A DNA stretch of 64,000 nt from an uncultured Gammaproteobacteria bacterium (GTDB taxonomy: Bacteria > Pseudomonadota > Gammaproteobacteria > HK1): positions 242,271-306,270 of the forward strand of contig CAMYJH010000002.1 of the NCBI GenBank assembly GCA_947258715.1. Reading direction: 5' to 3'. Shown here piece by piece: positions 28,085 to 40,469 of the stretch. The notes beneath the pieces were generated by a model. That model was not told where the DNA came from. It did not search any database and saw only the letters and a list, made by a program, of their open reading frames with translations. Position 1 is the first letter of the stretch, and each line of letters begins with the position of its first letter. The position numbers and the translations under genes were made by a program.

Positions 28085-30004
28085 TCAACGCACCTGGCTC
28101 TGGCTCGCGGCCTCGGACCGCTCCGCGGTCAGCATTGAGCCGTCATCGGGACCTCGCTCTTTTACGCTATCGAGGTAATAGTCAATCACCTTTCTCGCAA
28201 TTGGCGCCGCCGAGCGGCTGCCGCTGCCTCCGTTTTCCGCGACCACCGCCACCGCGATCTGTGGCTTGTCCACGGGCGCAAAGGCGATGAAGAGCCCGTG
28301 GTCCCGCAGTCGTTTGTCGACTTCCTCCTCTTCGTACTCCTCGTTCTGCCCGACGCTGAACACCTGCGCGGTGCCGGTCTTGCCCGCCATCTGGTAAGCG
28401 GCGCCGATACTGATCCGCCGCGCCGTACCCCGCGGGCCGTGAACCACTTGTCTCATGGCCTCCAGGATGTCGTCCCAGTTTTTTGCCGAACCGTGCTCGA
28501 TAATCGCGGCCGGATCGGGGTCATGTTCAATCGGCTCCAAGGTGGTGGGGTCCACCCTCCGAAGCAGCACCTCCGGCTTGAGCCGCAATCCTCGCATCGC
28601 CAGGGTAGCCGTGGCGGAAGCAAGCTGCAGCGGCGTCGCCAGCATGAAGCCCTGGCCTATTCCCGTGATCAAAGTTTCTCCCGGATACCACGGCTGATTG
28701 CGGCTGCGACGCTTCCATTTGGGCGAGGGCATCAAGCCGTCGCTTTCTCCCCTGAGATCGATACCGGTTGGGCTGCCGAATCCGAACTGGATCATGAAGT
28801 TATGCATGCGCTCGATGCCCAGATTTTGGGACAGCACGTAGAAATAGACGTCGCACGACTCTACGATGGCCCGATTCAGGTCTACCTTACCGTGCCCGCC
28901 TTTCTTCCAGTCCCGGTAACGACGCTCCTTTCCCGGCAGCCGGAAATAGCCGTTGCAGTACACTGACTCGTGCGCTTGTTCCAGATTGTATTCGAGCCCC
29001 GCCAGGGCGAAAAACGGCTTCACGGTAGAGCCCGGTGGGTACTGGCCGTTGATGGCACGGTTGAAGAGCGGCCTGTCGGGGGATCCGATGAGCTTGCCAT
29101 AGGCCGCTTCGTCGATACCGTCGACAAAAAGATTCGGATCGTAGGTGGGAACGCTGACCAGCGCCAGAACGTCGCCGGTGGCCGGCTCGATAGCGACCAC
29201 CGCTCCGTTCTCTTCTCCCAGCGCCTGCTCGGCGACCGCCTGTAGGCCCACGTCTATAGTGAGGTAAAGACTGCTCCCGGGAATAGGATCCTTGCGCTGT
29301 AAGATCCGCAGCGTTCGACCCTGGGCGTTGGTCTCCACGTGCTGATAACCCACGGTTCCGTGCAGCAGATCCTCGAACGCCTGCTCCACGCCGGTCTTAC
29401 CAATATGGGCCGTGGCGCGGTAGTTAGACGTATCTATGTTCTGAAGCTCCTCCTCATTGATGCGTCCTACGTAACCGATGAAATGCGAGCTAATTTCTGC
29501 CAGCGGATAGTCTCGACTCAGCCGCGCCTGTACGTCGACGCCGGGGAAAAGGTGGCGATTGACCGAGAATCTCGCGACTTCCTCCTCGTTCAGTCGGTAG
29601 CGAAGCGGAAGGCTGTCAAATCGGCGCTTCTTCTTTAGCAGCTCGCGAAACCGAGTCTCGTCGTCCTCGGAGATGGGGATGATTCGCCCCAGATCTGCGA
29701 TCAGCGCATCGATATCCTCCACCGCCTCGGGCACCACTTCGAGGCTGTAGGTTGGAACATTCTGCGCAATGACGGTGCCGTTGCGGTCGAAAACCAGGCC
29801 GCGGGTAGGAGCCACGGGAACGATTTTGACTCGGTTGTCCTCGGAAAGGGTTGCGAAATGCTGGTAGTCGATGACCTGGAGCTGAAACAATCGCGCCAGA
29901 ATAATTACCGACATGCAGGCGATTAGGACGCAACAGATGACCACGCGGGCCCTAATGAGCTGCGCCTCCTGGGCGATATCCTTGATTGTGAGAATCGGTC
30001 TCAC
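28085..30004 (-). CDS. mrdA: Penicillin-binding protein 2
   Basis: A 639-residue class B PBP, the transpeptidase of the elongasome. An N-terminal membrane anchor (VVICCVLIACMSVIILARLF) is followed by the pedestal domain and the transpeptidase domain with YPPGSTVKPF (Ser nucleophile), SCDVYFY (SxN-type) and AGKTGTAQVF (KTG). A cysteine-containing EYNLEQAHESVYCNGYF segment matches PBP2 zinc-site-like loops. It is transcribed after mreD and before rodA. Confidence 0.96.
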   Translation of the reverse strand: MRPILTIKDIAQEAQLIRARVVICCVLIACMSVIILARLFQLQVIDYQHFATLSEDNRVKIVPVAPTRGLVFDRNGTVIAQNVPTYSLEVVPEAVEDIDALIADLGRIIPISEDDETRFRELLKKKRRFDSLPLRYRLNEEEVARFSVNRHLFPGVDVQARLSRDYPLAEISSHFIGYVGRINEEELQNIDTSNYRATAHIGKTGVEQAFEDLLHGTVGYQHVETNAQGRTLRILQRKDPIPGSSLYLTIDVGLQAVAEQALGEENGAVVAIEPATGDVLALVSVPTYDPNLFVDGIDEAAYGKLIGSPDRPLFNRAINGQYPPGSTVKPFFALAGLEYNLEQAHESVYCNGYFRLPGKERRYRDWKKGGHGKVDLNRAIVESCDVYFYVLSQNLGIERMHNFMIQFGFGSPTGIDLRGESDGLMPSPKWKRRSRNQPWYPGETLITGIGQGFMLATPLQLASATATLAMRGLRLKPEVLLRRVDPTTLEPIEHDPDPAAIIEHGSAKNWDDILEAMRQVVHGPRGTARRISIGAAYQMAGKTGTAQVFSVGQNEEYEEEEVDKRLRDHGLFIAFAPVDKPQIAVAVVAENGGSGSRSAAPIARKVIDYYLDSVKERGPDDGSMLTAERSEAASQSQVR

Positions 30005-30098
30005 GGTGACGGAACCAGCCTGCCGGGCGCGCTATGTCTAACTGCGCGCTGGCTGTCGCCGACTCGGACCAACGTATTCCCCGCGTGAGCCACGGGAA

Positions 30099-30587
30099 TC
30101 AGGCGACCTGATACTTGCGCCGCAGATCACGCAACACGACGAATATCCACGGCCAAAGAACCATGCTGATGAGCGGCGACGCCCAGTACGCGGAAAAGGA
30201 CACGGGCATTCCCTGAATACCGTTAATCCAAAGGATCAGCACCTGATGAATGAAAGCGAGTCCGAAGACGGTCACCCCCTGCTGCCATAGAGGCAGCACC
30301 CGGACCCGCTGATAGAACTGGAGCGTGATGAACGCGACCACGCTCAGCGCCAGCGCGTTTTGTCCCAGCAAAGTGCCGGACAGCACGTCGAGAAGAATAC
30401 CCAGGATGAAAGCCACCATAATGCCGATCCGCGCGGGCAACGCCATGCACCAATAAATGAGCGCCAGGGCGACCCAAGCCGGTCGCCAGATCCCCGCCCA
30501 GTCGGGCATCGGCAGCGCCATCAGCATCAGGGCGACGACGAAGCTCATGACTATGACCCAGTTGCCGCGCTGTTTGTGCTGGCTCAT
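30099..30587 (-). CDS. mreD: Rod shape-determining protein MreD
   Basis: A 162-residue inner-membrane protein with about five helices. The open frame continues upstream to 30644, but the ATG at 30587 has GGAGGG nine bases before it and overlaps the mreC stop as ATGA, so translation is coupled. YWCMALPARIGIMVAFILGI and LLGQNALALSVVAF are MreD signatures. It is part of the mreBCD-mrdA-rodA elongasome operon. Confidence 0.93.
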   Translation of the reverse strand: MSQHKQRGNWVIVMSFVVALMLMALPMPDWAGIWRPAWVALALIYWCMALPARIGIMVAFILGILLDVLSGTLLGQNALALSVVAFITLQFYQRVRVLPLWQQGVTVFGLAFIHQVLILWINGIQGMPVSFSAYWASPLISMVLWPWIFVVLRDLRRKYQVA

Positions 30588-31459
30588 GGAATCATCCCTC
30601 CGGGGTTGACGCCGTCGGAGGCCTCGCCGCCTTCCGCGGGCCAAACCAAGAGCACTTCGCGGTTCCGCTCCAGCCTTGCCGTGGGCTCGACCTTGACCGA
30701 AGCGAAAGGACGGCCGCGGTCGCGCTCGACGCTGATGATGTGTCCCACCGGATAGCCCGACGGAAAGCGTCTGCCTAGGCCGGAGGTGACCAGCAGATCG
30801 CCAACTCTGAGATCCGCGTTATTCGGAATGTGGAGCAGCTCGAGCAGGTTTTGCGGTCCGGTGCCGACGGCCACGGCGCGATAGCCGCTGCGATGAACCT
30901 GCACTGGCAGGGCGTGACTCGGATCCGTAATCAGAAGCGCGTTGCTGGAAAAGGGCCCCGCCTGGACGACCTGTCCCATGACCCCGTTGGAGTCGATCAG
31001 CGACTGGCCGGAATAAACGCCGTGTCGCGTACCCTTGTTGAGGACGATGCGGCGCGCGAAGGGATCCATGTCCACGGACAGCAGCTCGGCGATCAGCACC
31101 CTGTCACCCACCTTGATGGAGGAGTCCAGCAGGCTCCTGAGCCTGCGATTCTCCGCTTCCAGCTCGGCGTATTTTTCCAGACGCGAATGGATGCGCAAAT
31201 TTTCCCGCCGCAGGCGATAGTTTTCACCCAAGAGCTCCGAACGGGAGGTCACCGTCTCGGCCAGCCAGGTGCCGACCTGAATCGGCAGATCCACCGAGTA
31301 CTGCAGCGGATAGACGATTGTTGCAAGGACGCCGCGAAGGGATTCCAGGTGGCGGCCCTTGTGGTCGGCCGTCATCAGCGCAATTGAAACGACTGACACC
31401 GCGATCAGCCGCACCAAGGCCGAGGGACGACGAAAAAAGAGCGGCTTTATCGGATTAAT
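30584..31459 (-). CDS. mreC: Rod shape-determining protein MreC, apparent ATT start
   Basis: A bitopic periplasmic scaffold of the elongasome, about 291 residues from ATT at 31459. The conserved N-terminus KPLFFRRPSALVRLIAV lies upstream of the first usable TTG (31417). An in-frame stop at 31475-31477 leaves no ATG, GTG or TTG before it. ATT at 31459 has GGAG seven bases upstream, the best ribosome site in the region; ATA at 31450 is the alternative. A coiled coil (YRLRRENLRIHSRLEKYAE) and beta-domain motifs (GQSLIDSNGVMGQV, VTSGLGRRFPSGYPVG) confirm MreC. Its stop overlaps mreD. Confidence 0.9.
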   Translation of the reverse strand: MNPIKPLFFRRPSALVRLIAVSVVSIALMTADHKGRHLESLRGVLATIVYPLQYSVDLPIQVGTWLAETVTSRSELLGENYRLRRENLRIHSRLEKYAELEAENRRLRSLLDSSIKVGDRVLIAELLSVDMDPFARRIVLNKGTRHGVYSGQSLIDSNGVMGQVVQAGPFSSNALLITDPSHALPVQVHRSGYRAVAVGTGPQNLLELLHIPNNADLRVGDLLVTSGLGRRFPSGYPVGHIISVERDRGRPFASVKVEPTARLERNREVLLVWPAEGGEASDGVNPGGMIP

Positions 31460-31509
31460 GGCAAAGCTCCGTCGCTAAAGCGTAATCAATCTCCGATGGG
31501 TGCCAAGAC

Positions 31510-32562
<1,053 letters not shown>

Positions 32563-32764
32563 TCATGCCTGTTTCGATGCGCATTACCATTGCCGCAAAC
32601 CGGCGAGTATAATTTCCCGGCGGCTCGCGCCGAAACCCGCCTCGCGGGAGCGAACGGACACAGCAATGATGGCCCCCCTTAATCCATTGTAATGTAGCAG
32701 TGGGTACCCATATCAGCAACTATTTTAGGTAGTTAAGCCCGATTTCTAACCGTCCTTCGAAGCT

Positions 32765-33052
32765 TTGAGCCTGAACAGGGAAGACGTTCTCAAGATCGCC
32801 CACCTGGCCCGACTGGGCGTCGCCGACGCCGAGGTCGAACGCTACGCGGACGAGCTTTCCAACATCCTCGCGCTGGTGGATCGCATGAACGCCGTGGATA
32901 CCTCCGCTGTGGTGCCCATGGCGCACCCGCTCGACGGCACCCAGCGGCTTCGCCCCGACGTGGTGAAGGAGATCGACCAGCGGGAGGCGTTTCAGAAGAT
33001 TGCACCCGCGGTGAGCGACGGACTCTACCTCGTTCCAAAGGTCATCGAGTGA
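32765..33052 (+). CDS. gatC: Aspartyl/glutamyl-tRNA amidotransferase subunit C
   Basis: A 95-residue GatC, starting at TTG ([17 protein letters not shown] is the conserved N-terminus, and no ATG fits). It stabilises the GatAB amidotransferase that converts Glu-tRNA(Gln) and Asp-tRNA(Asn). [11 protein letters not shown] and [11 protein letters not shown] match the C-terminal part. It is divergent from mreB with a 208-base gap and 107 bases before gatA. Confidence 0.93.
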   Translation: MSLNREDVLKIAHLARLGVADAEVERYADELSNILALVDRMNAVDTSAVVPMAHPLDGTQRLRPDVVKEIDQREAFQKIAPAVSDGLYLVPKVIE

Positions 33053-33159
33053 TCCTTTTTCAAACCCTTTCAACGGTCGCACTGCATTGGCTGCTGCAGC
33101 GCGCACGTGGCTATTGCCTGTTGCTGGATACGCACTAAGAAATCAAAAAAAATTCCAAC

Positions 33160-34614
<1,455 letters not shown>

Positions 34615-34625
34615 AGGTACCCGGG

Positions 34626-36065
34626 ATGGACTGGGAACCGGTGGTCGGCCTCGAGCTGCACGCGCAGCTTTCCACTAAAAGCAAGATTTTCTCTTCTGCA
34701 TCAACGGCTTATGGGGCGGCGCCCAACACCCAGGCGTGCGCGGTGGACCTCGGCCTGCCGGGGGTACTGCCAGTGCTGAACGCCGAGGTGGTGCGCATGG
34801 CGGTCAAGTTCGGTCTCGCTGTCAAGGCCAAGATTTCGCCCCGATCGGTGTTCGCGAGAAAGAACTACTTCTACCCCGATTTACCTAAGGGCTACCAGAT
34901 CAGCCAGTACGAACTGCCCATCGTCGATAAAGGTGAAGTCACGATTCAGATTGATGGAGGGAGCGAAAAAAGAATCGGCGTCACCCGCGCACATCTGGAG
35001 GAGGACGCGGGCAAGTCAATTCACGATGTCTTTCCGGACGCCACCGGAATCGACCTCAACCGCGCGGGAACGCCACTTATCGAAATCGTTTCCGACCCCG
35101 ATATGCGCAGCGCAGCGGAGGCAATTGCCTACATGCGCAAAATCCACTCCATCGTACGCTACCTGGACATCTGCGACGGCAATATGCAGCAAGGATCGTT
35201 CCGCTGCGACGCCAACGTGTCGGTGCGAAAAAAGGGCGATACCAGGCTCGGCACTCGGACCGAACTCAAAAATCTGAACTCGTTTCGCTTCGTCGAGCGC
35301 GCCATCGAATACGAAATCGAGCGTCAGATCGACGTTCTGGAAAGTGGAGGTGAGGTAGCCCAGGAAACCCGTCTTTACGACCCCGACGGCAACGAAACCC
35401 GCTCCATGCGCGGCAAGGAAGAGGCCAACGACTATCGCTACTTTCCCGATCCCGACCTGCTGCCGGTCGAAGTCACAGACGAGCTCGTCGAAGAAATCAG
35501 GGCGTCCTTACCTGAGCTTCCAGACGCCAAGCGGCAGCGTTTCTGCGACCACTACGGATTGAACGCCTACGATGCCTCGAACCTCAGCCTGAGTCGCGAG
35601 CTGGCCGATTATTTCGAGCGCACGGTCGAAATCTCCGGTGCCACCCCCAAGCTCTGCGCCAACTGGATTAGCGGCGAGCTCGCGGGCGCGCTCAACAAGG
35701 CCGCGCTAGAAATCGGTCAAAGTCCCGTTACGCCGGAGCTGCTCGGCGGCATGCTCAAACGCCTCGCCGACGAAACTCTGTCGGGAAAGCTGGCCAAGCA
35801 GGTATTCGACGCCATGTGGAGTGGCGAAGGGGAAGCCGACGCCATCATCGAGGCCAAGGGGCTGAAGCAGGTGACCGACGCAGGCGAAATCGAAGCGCTG
35901 GTGGATGCGGCCATCGCGGGTAACCCGGAGCAGGTGGCGCAGTATCGTGCCGGTAAGCAGAAGGTGCTGGGATTTTTCGTCGGTCAGGTGATGAAGGCGT
36001 CGCAGGGCAAGGCTAATCCGGGGCAGGTGAATGAGTTGTTGAAAAAGAAGCTTGGCAACGAATGA
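34626..36065 (+). CDS. gatB: Aspartyl/glutamyl-tRNA amidotransferase subunit B
   Basis: A 479-residue GatB that phosphorylates and amidates the mischarged aminoacyl-tRNA. It has [47 protein letters not shown] and the C-terminal YqeY-like tail ([17 protein letters not shown]). Last gene of gatCAB and of the conserved backbone; decayed IS sequence begins within 40 bases of its stop. Confidence 0.97.
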   Translation: MDWEPVVGLELHAQLSTKSKIFSSASTAYGAAPNTQACAVDLGLPGVLPVLNAEVVRMAVKFGLAVKAKISPRSVFARKNYFYPDLPKGYQISQYELPIVDKGEVTIQIDGGSEKRIGVTRAHLEEDAGKSIHDVFPDATGIDLNRAGTPLIEIVSDPDMRSAAEAIAYMRKIHSIVRYLDICDGNMQQGSFRCDANVSVRKKGDTRLGTRTELKNLNSFRFVERAIEYEIERQIDVLESGGEVAQETRLYDPDGNETRSMRGKEEANDYRYFPDPDLLPVEVTDELVEEIRASLPELPDAKRQRFCDHYGLNAYDASNLSLSRELADYFERTVEISGATPKLCANWISGELAGALNKAALEIGQSPVTPELLGGMLKRLADETLSGKLAKQVFDAMWSGEGEADAIIEAKGLKQVTDAGEIEALVDAAIAGNPEQVAQYRAGKQKVLGFFVGQVMKASQGKANPGQVNELLKKKLGNE

Positions 36066-36100
36066 AGCTCGCAGATCGACCGTAGGGCCTCACAGCGAGC

Positions 36101-36330
36101 CTAGAGTATGTGGTATGTGGAGCCTTGTTGCATCGCGAACTGAATGCAACATCCATCGGGCATTCCGAGATGAGTCATTGCGTTCAAGACCGCGCACGCA
36201 AGTGCGGCCTGCGTCTTCTGCGACGGCATCGTGCGACTTTGCATCGAACCGCCCATGATCGCTTTGTATCGCGACACCGCCGTCTCCACCAAGCTGCGAT
36301 TTGTGTAGCCTGTCTGTGGCGAATTTCTGG
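36101..36330 (-). pseudogene. IS5-type transposase, C-terminal remnant
   Basis: In the frame starting near 36330 the minus strand reads TGYTNRSLVETAVSRYKAI, then SRTMPSQKTQAALACAVLNA and MTHLGMP, the end of a DDE transposase of the IS5 type. The rest of the gene is absent, cut off where the rve-integrase remnant begins. The frame runs past the element end to a TAG at 36101. Confidence 0.7.
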
Positions 36331-36331
36331 T

Positions 36332-37418
36332 TCAGGCCGCCAAGGGCAACTGATACAAGCCTCGACAATGCGGCTTCCAGCGATAGTCAGCGAGACGAGC
36401 AATTTGCGGTCTGGGTTCGGCGGCATTTATGCTGGGCGGGAGGCCATCCACTGAGCCGTGGACACGGTGACCGTTGTAATACCCGAAAGCGTACGAGCTT
36501 GCGTGTGAGATCCGTGGCGTTCCAGAATGGAACATGATCCAGATAGTCTCTGCGGATCGTGCCGATGAGTCGCTCGACGAAAGGGTGCGAGAGCGGGACT
36601 GAAGGCACGGTCTTGATTTCCGCGACCTCGAGGATCCGGAGATTCGCCTTCCATCGATGAAATTCGAACAACGGACCATTGTCTGAACTCAGATATCGCG
36701 AGGTGCCGTGCCCAGCGACGGCAGCATTGAACATTCGGCACAGGATAGGGCCGTCAACGATGCCTGGGTGCACGCCAGAGCCGATGATGCGGCGGGTGAA
36801 CTGGTCCATTATGACCAATACCCAGTGGGTGTTAAGGATCAACGATTCACAGAAGAAACGATCGGTGCTCCACAAACTGTCTTTCGTGTGCCCAAGAAGT
36901 GTTAGCCATGAAGGTCCGTTGTGGCCGGCGCCATGGCGGTAATGCTTAGCGAGAATCCGCCGAACCACATCCTTGTCAATCTCGACGCCAAAGATGTAGG
37001 TGATTTGTTACGCGATATGGCGGCAGCCACACCGTGGATTTCGCCGTTTCATCTCAACGGTCGCGTCGATGAGTCCCGGGGATAGACCCTTGGGGCCTGG
37101 TTCGCCGCGGTGTTTCGGCGAAAAGAGCAGGCGGTATTTCCGCTTCTTGAGCATGTTGTGGAAAGCCAGGATCGTCGAGGGCCTCAGAACTACGGCTGAT
37201 CGGACGATGCGCGCCGGGCGCATCAGCATTGCACAAATCCCAGCTATGATGCGATCCGATCTACGGAGATTGGGCGCCCAGCCTCGGGATCGATTGATAA
37301 TTAGGAGTTGGTGTTTCACCAGCAACGATTCGGCGACTACTGAGCGGACACCGCCGGGGCCAATCAACCGAGCGACCGTAGTGATGAGCTGGACAAGTAG
37401 GATAACCAGTTCGCGCAT
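36332..37418 (-). pseudogene. rve/integrase-core transposase, inactivated
   Basis: A DDE integrase-type transposase in three pieces. The start is MRELVILLVQLITTVARLIG (37418), followed by KYRLLFSPKHRGEPGPKGLS. An in-frame TAA at 37008-37010 follows GCGCRHIA. The same frame then continues with VEIDKDVVRRILAKHY and the catalytic core (SWLTLLGHTKDSLWSTD, VIMDQFTRRIIG, YLSSDNGPLFEFHRWK, LSHPFVERLIGTIRRDYLDH). Near 36483 the frame shifts, as if two bases were lost, to YYNGHRVHGSV and ends at QLPLAA. Terminal repeats were not identified. Confidence 0.85.
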
Positions 37419-37759
37419 TGCGTACTCATCGTAGCGATTGTAATGCTGGTGACAAGACTTGGATTCCGAGGGGTTTTTGTTACAAAGCTCGAATTCGCCA
37501 CAGACACCCTTTGCTGATGAGCGGATCCCATTTACACTCTGGGCGCCACAATATGACTACCGTTCGCGCAGCCACTCATGGCGGCATCGGAATTCAATTT
37601 GTCTCGCAGACGCAAGAGCACGCGTTCACTGGTCAGCCGAAGGTGGGCGATGCAGGAGGGCGTCAACCGGACCGGTGTCCGATAGCTTCTGTGACGAACC
37701 CATACGCAGCGATGTCGCGAGCATGAATAACGACCCATCGGCGAGGACGGAATCGCGCC
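37419..37759. other. Non-coding stretch between the integrase remnant and the membrane protein gene
   Basis: About 340 bases with lower GC than the gene that follows. No convincing ORF, tRNA or terminator was seen. It presumably holds one end of the decayed IS and the promoter of the gene at 37760. Confidence 0.4.
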
Positions 37760-38962
37760 ATGGACAGGCAGGCAATTGAGCCCGAGGCGGCGCGCGGACC
37801 GGTGCGACCCATGGGGATCGCGGCGACCCTCGTCGCCAATCTGCTGGTTTTCGTCGTCGTCGGCTATGCCGCCGCGCTGAATGCCCTGGACCCCGATTCT
37901 TACTATCTGAGCGTTCAGGAGGATGAATACCTGGAATGGGCCACCTTCTGGGCGTTTCTGGTCGCGGCCGGGGGGTTTGTGGCGGCCGCGCGCGGGCAAC
38001 GCCGAGCCACCGGTGCCCTGCCGTGGTTCCTGTTCGGCGTCGGCCTGTTCTGCCTGTTCGTCGCCCTGGAGGAGATCTCCTGGGGCCAGCGGCTGCTCGG
38101 CTACCGCCCGCCGAGTTATTTCCTGGCGCACAACTACCAACAGGAATTCAACATCCACAACGTGGTTCAGGGGACCTTGCGAAAGCTCGCGCTCAAAAGC
38201 GTGATCCTGGGCTACGGTGTCCTCCTACCGCTCGCCGGCCTGGTCCCGGCGATGGGGCAGCTGATCTCGCGTCTCGCCGTGGTACCGCCTCCGCCACAGC
38301 TTATCCCGGCTTTCCTCGCCGCATTCTTCACCTACCAGGTCTACCCCTGGCGGTTTTCCGGCGAGCTGGTCGAGTTGATGCTGGGCCTCGGTTTCCTGTT
38401 CTGTGCTTTGGAGGGCATCCGGAGCTTCCGGCAGGACGGCGCCGCTGCCGAAAAGCTCATGCGCCGGCTGGGGCCCCTGGTCGTCGCATGGCTGGCGGTG
38501 ATCGGGCTCGGCGTCGGCCAGGCCGGGCTTACACGGATGCAACGCGCCGCGCATCCCGAGAGCGTCGCGGCGGCGAGAGCGGAGACGCAGGCCCTCAAGC
38601 AGGACTTCGTGGCCATGGCCCGGCGCAACGGCGGGCATCCGGCCACCGCCTGCGGCCTGCACAAGCGGGTCTATACCTTCGTCCAGCACTACGATAAGGA
38701 CTATTTGCGGCGGGGCAGCTTCGTCGGCCTCACCGCGCAGGGCCTACCGCAGGAGCGGGCGGCGTTCTTCATCGACCCTTGGAACTCGCCCTACTGGGTG
38801 CGGCACCGTTGCGCCCAAAAGGACCGGGCGAGGCGGATCTTCGTCTACTCCTTCGGACCCAACCGGCGCCGGGACTCGAGCCGCTGGGAGATCCTCGGCG
38901 ACGACATCGGCACGGTGATTCTGGAGGAGGGACGGGTTCCCCGCGAACGCGCGCAGCGCTGA
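37760..38962 (+). CDS. Polytopic membrane protein with a pseudopilin (GspG)-like C-terminal domain
   Basis: 400 residues, not recognised as a named gene. Residues about 20-250 hold six or seven hydrophobic segments (IAATLVANLLVFVVVGYAAA, LPWFLFGVGLFCLFVALEE). The motif EEISWGQRLLGYRPP follows the third segment. Residues about 285-395 are hydrophilic and end with DPWNSPYWVRHRC, IFVYSFGPNRRRDSS and DDIGTVI, closely resembling the calcium-binding C-terminus of type II secretion pseudopilin GspG (DPWGNPY / YSxGADG / DDI), here on a different membrane scaffold. That comparison is from memory of the motif and needs a profile search. The gene stands alone between IS remnants and is GC-rich like the backbone. 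Confidence 0.75.
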   Translation: MDRQAIEPEAARGPVRPMGIAATLVANLLVFVVVGYAAALNALDPDSYYLSVQEDEYLEWATFWAFLVAAGGFVAAARGQRRATGALPWFLFGVGLFCLFVALEEISWGQRLLGYRPPSYFLAHNYQQEFNIHNVVQGTLRKLALKSVILGYGVLLPLAGLVPAMGQLISRLAVVPPPPQLIPAFLAAFFTYQVYPWRFSGELVELMLGLGFLFCALEGIRSFRQDGAAAEKLMRRLGPLVVAWLAVIGLGVGQAGLTRMQRAAHPESVAAARAETQALKQDFVAMARRNGGHPATACGLHKRVYTFVQHYDKDYLRRGSFVGLTAQGLPQERAAFFIDPWNSPYWVRHRCAQKDRARRIFVYSFGPNRRRDSSRWEILGDDIGTVILEEGRVPRERAQR

Positions 38963-39284
38963 GCGCTCGCCGGTGTGGAAGAAAGACGGGAGAGGGCCGC
39001 CCTCTCTCCCCGTCGACAGCCGAACAGAACAGTCAAGCGTTGCGTCCACTATCGTGGCCCTGAAATGGCCGGGCCGCGACCGCGGACCTGTCTGCCTCCG
39101 AGGTTGCGGCGCAAGACGCGGCAAATGCCGCGACCAAAAAAGGAGACGGGGGAAAGGGAGCCGTCTTCGTTCCCTTCCCCCGTTTGAGCAGGTCAGATCA
39201 ACGCCGACCGACCAGGATCAACGCCTCGACCATGACCAGCGTCCGTCGCGATGGCGGTCGCTGTCGTCATCGTCATGATCGCCG
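38963..39284. other. Non-coding stretch with two inverted repeats
   Basis: GGGAGAGG / CCTCTCCC-type arms surround position 38998, and a longer imperfect stem (ACGGGGGAAAGGGA with TCCCTTCCCCCGT) lies between 39145 and 39184. Either could end transcription of the upstream membrane protein gene, but neither is followed by a T-run. No gene is visible. Confidence 0.4.
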
Positions 39285-39782
39285 TCGCCCCGGCCGCGCT
39301 GGTGCCGAAACCGCGTGTGAACCTCATTCGGTTCCACATACCCTGAGCCGGGCTGCAAGCGCTGTACCGTTTTGTTTCAGGTTGAGCCCGCGAGGTATTT
39401 GAACAGCGGTGAACCACGCTCCTGGAGCGCACGAAGACAGACCGATTCATCGTAAGTGCGTATTTGCACCCAACAGCACGCTGCGTGCACAGGTGACGCC
39501 GGCCCCGCGCGGCCGGCGCGCCCGCAACGACGTGCTCAAAACACGCGCTCAACGACACCCCGCCATGACCTGGGCAAAGCGCCTCAAACGCGTGTTCCGA
39601 ATCGACATCGAAACCTGCCAACGCTGCGGTGGGGCACTCAAGGTCATCGCCAGCATCGAAGACACGCGGCCATCAAACGCATTCTCGCGCATCTGGCGCC
39701 TCACGATGCACAACTGCCACTGATTCATGCGCCACCGGTCCGAGCGCCACCGCAAGAACCACTACCGGGCCTAACCGACTAG
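39285..39782 (+). pseudogene. IS91-type transposase, C-terminal remnant (copy 1)
   Basis: AALVPKPRVNLIRFH (from about 39291) runs into a stop. About 110 unrelated bases later the same protein resumes with CVFAPNSTLRAQVTP and MTWAKRLKRVFRIDIETCQR with CGGALKVIASIED. Another frame shift near 39665 leads to IKRILAHLAPHDAQLP and the end at PPQEPLPGLTD. This is the Y2-transposase C-terminus of IS91 elements, interrupted and frameshifted. A second remnant lies in the opposite orientation near 47.4 kb. Confidence 0.75.
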
Positions 39783-40029
39783 GTCCGCATACCCCCTTTC
39801 AGGCAAGGAAGCTATGTCCGCGCAGGCATCGGCACAGCCCCGCTCATCTCCACCGGCCACACCCACGCCACCACGTCACTCATTTCACCCGCCACACCCC
39901 GACAGTACACCGCCGTATGCACGAAACTCAGCTCCGCAACGTGGCGTCAAACCTCAAATCGCTCACCGGCGAGCTCAAACCATCCGGGCGGCCACAATCA
40001 GCTCCTTACAGCAACCCCGGTAATTCGTC

Positions 40030-40469
40030 CTAAACCCCCTGCGCAAGCAGCGGATGGTGGATGGTGCCTTGATACTTGAGCAAGAAGGCACGCTTGCCCG
40101 CAGGCAAGGACGCCCTGTAGTGCTCTAGGGGGACGCGTTCGGTTGAACGGGTCTCCGTGTCGTTTGCCCCGCGCTCTTGGCGGACAATTCGTACGCCTGC
40201 GGCTGCCGACACGGGTTTAATCCGCCATGCAGAACGAAATCCACGCTTCCACCGCTGGTGGATAGCAACGTATCAGGGAGGGTTATCATGTCTTCGACGG
40301 CTATTTGGTTCTTCGTCGGCTGCAATCGAATCTCCATGTCATGCTTAATCCACTGCTGGGCATACGGCGAGCCGGGTAACGCCATCGCAGCGACGAGTAA
40401 CGTAGCAGCGCCCATAGACCACAGGCTACGAGTAGACCAGTTTTTCAGGTTGGTTTTTGAGCCGAGCAT
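40030..40469 (-). pseudogene. N-terminal fragment of an exported M1-type peptidase, frameshifted and truncated
   Basis: The ATG at 40469 has AAAGGA five bases upstream and opens a signal peptide (LLVAAMALPGSPYAQQ), then HDMEIRLQPTKNQIAVEDMI and VDFVLHGGLNP. Near 40213 one base is missing; the other frame continues VSAAAGVRIVRQERG, VPLEHYRASLPAGKRAF and LLKYQGTIHHPL. The pattern resembles the N-terminal beta-domain of M1-family aminopeptidase-like proteins, from memory. The catalytic HExxH domain is absent. The fragment ends in unrelated sequence beside IS91 debris. Confidence 0.65.

Noticed and set aside
36066..36130. tRNA or attachment site after gatB that could explain the island
   Set aside because: No cloverleaf-forming sequence or direct repeat with the right edge could be found by eye.
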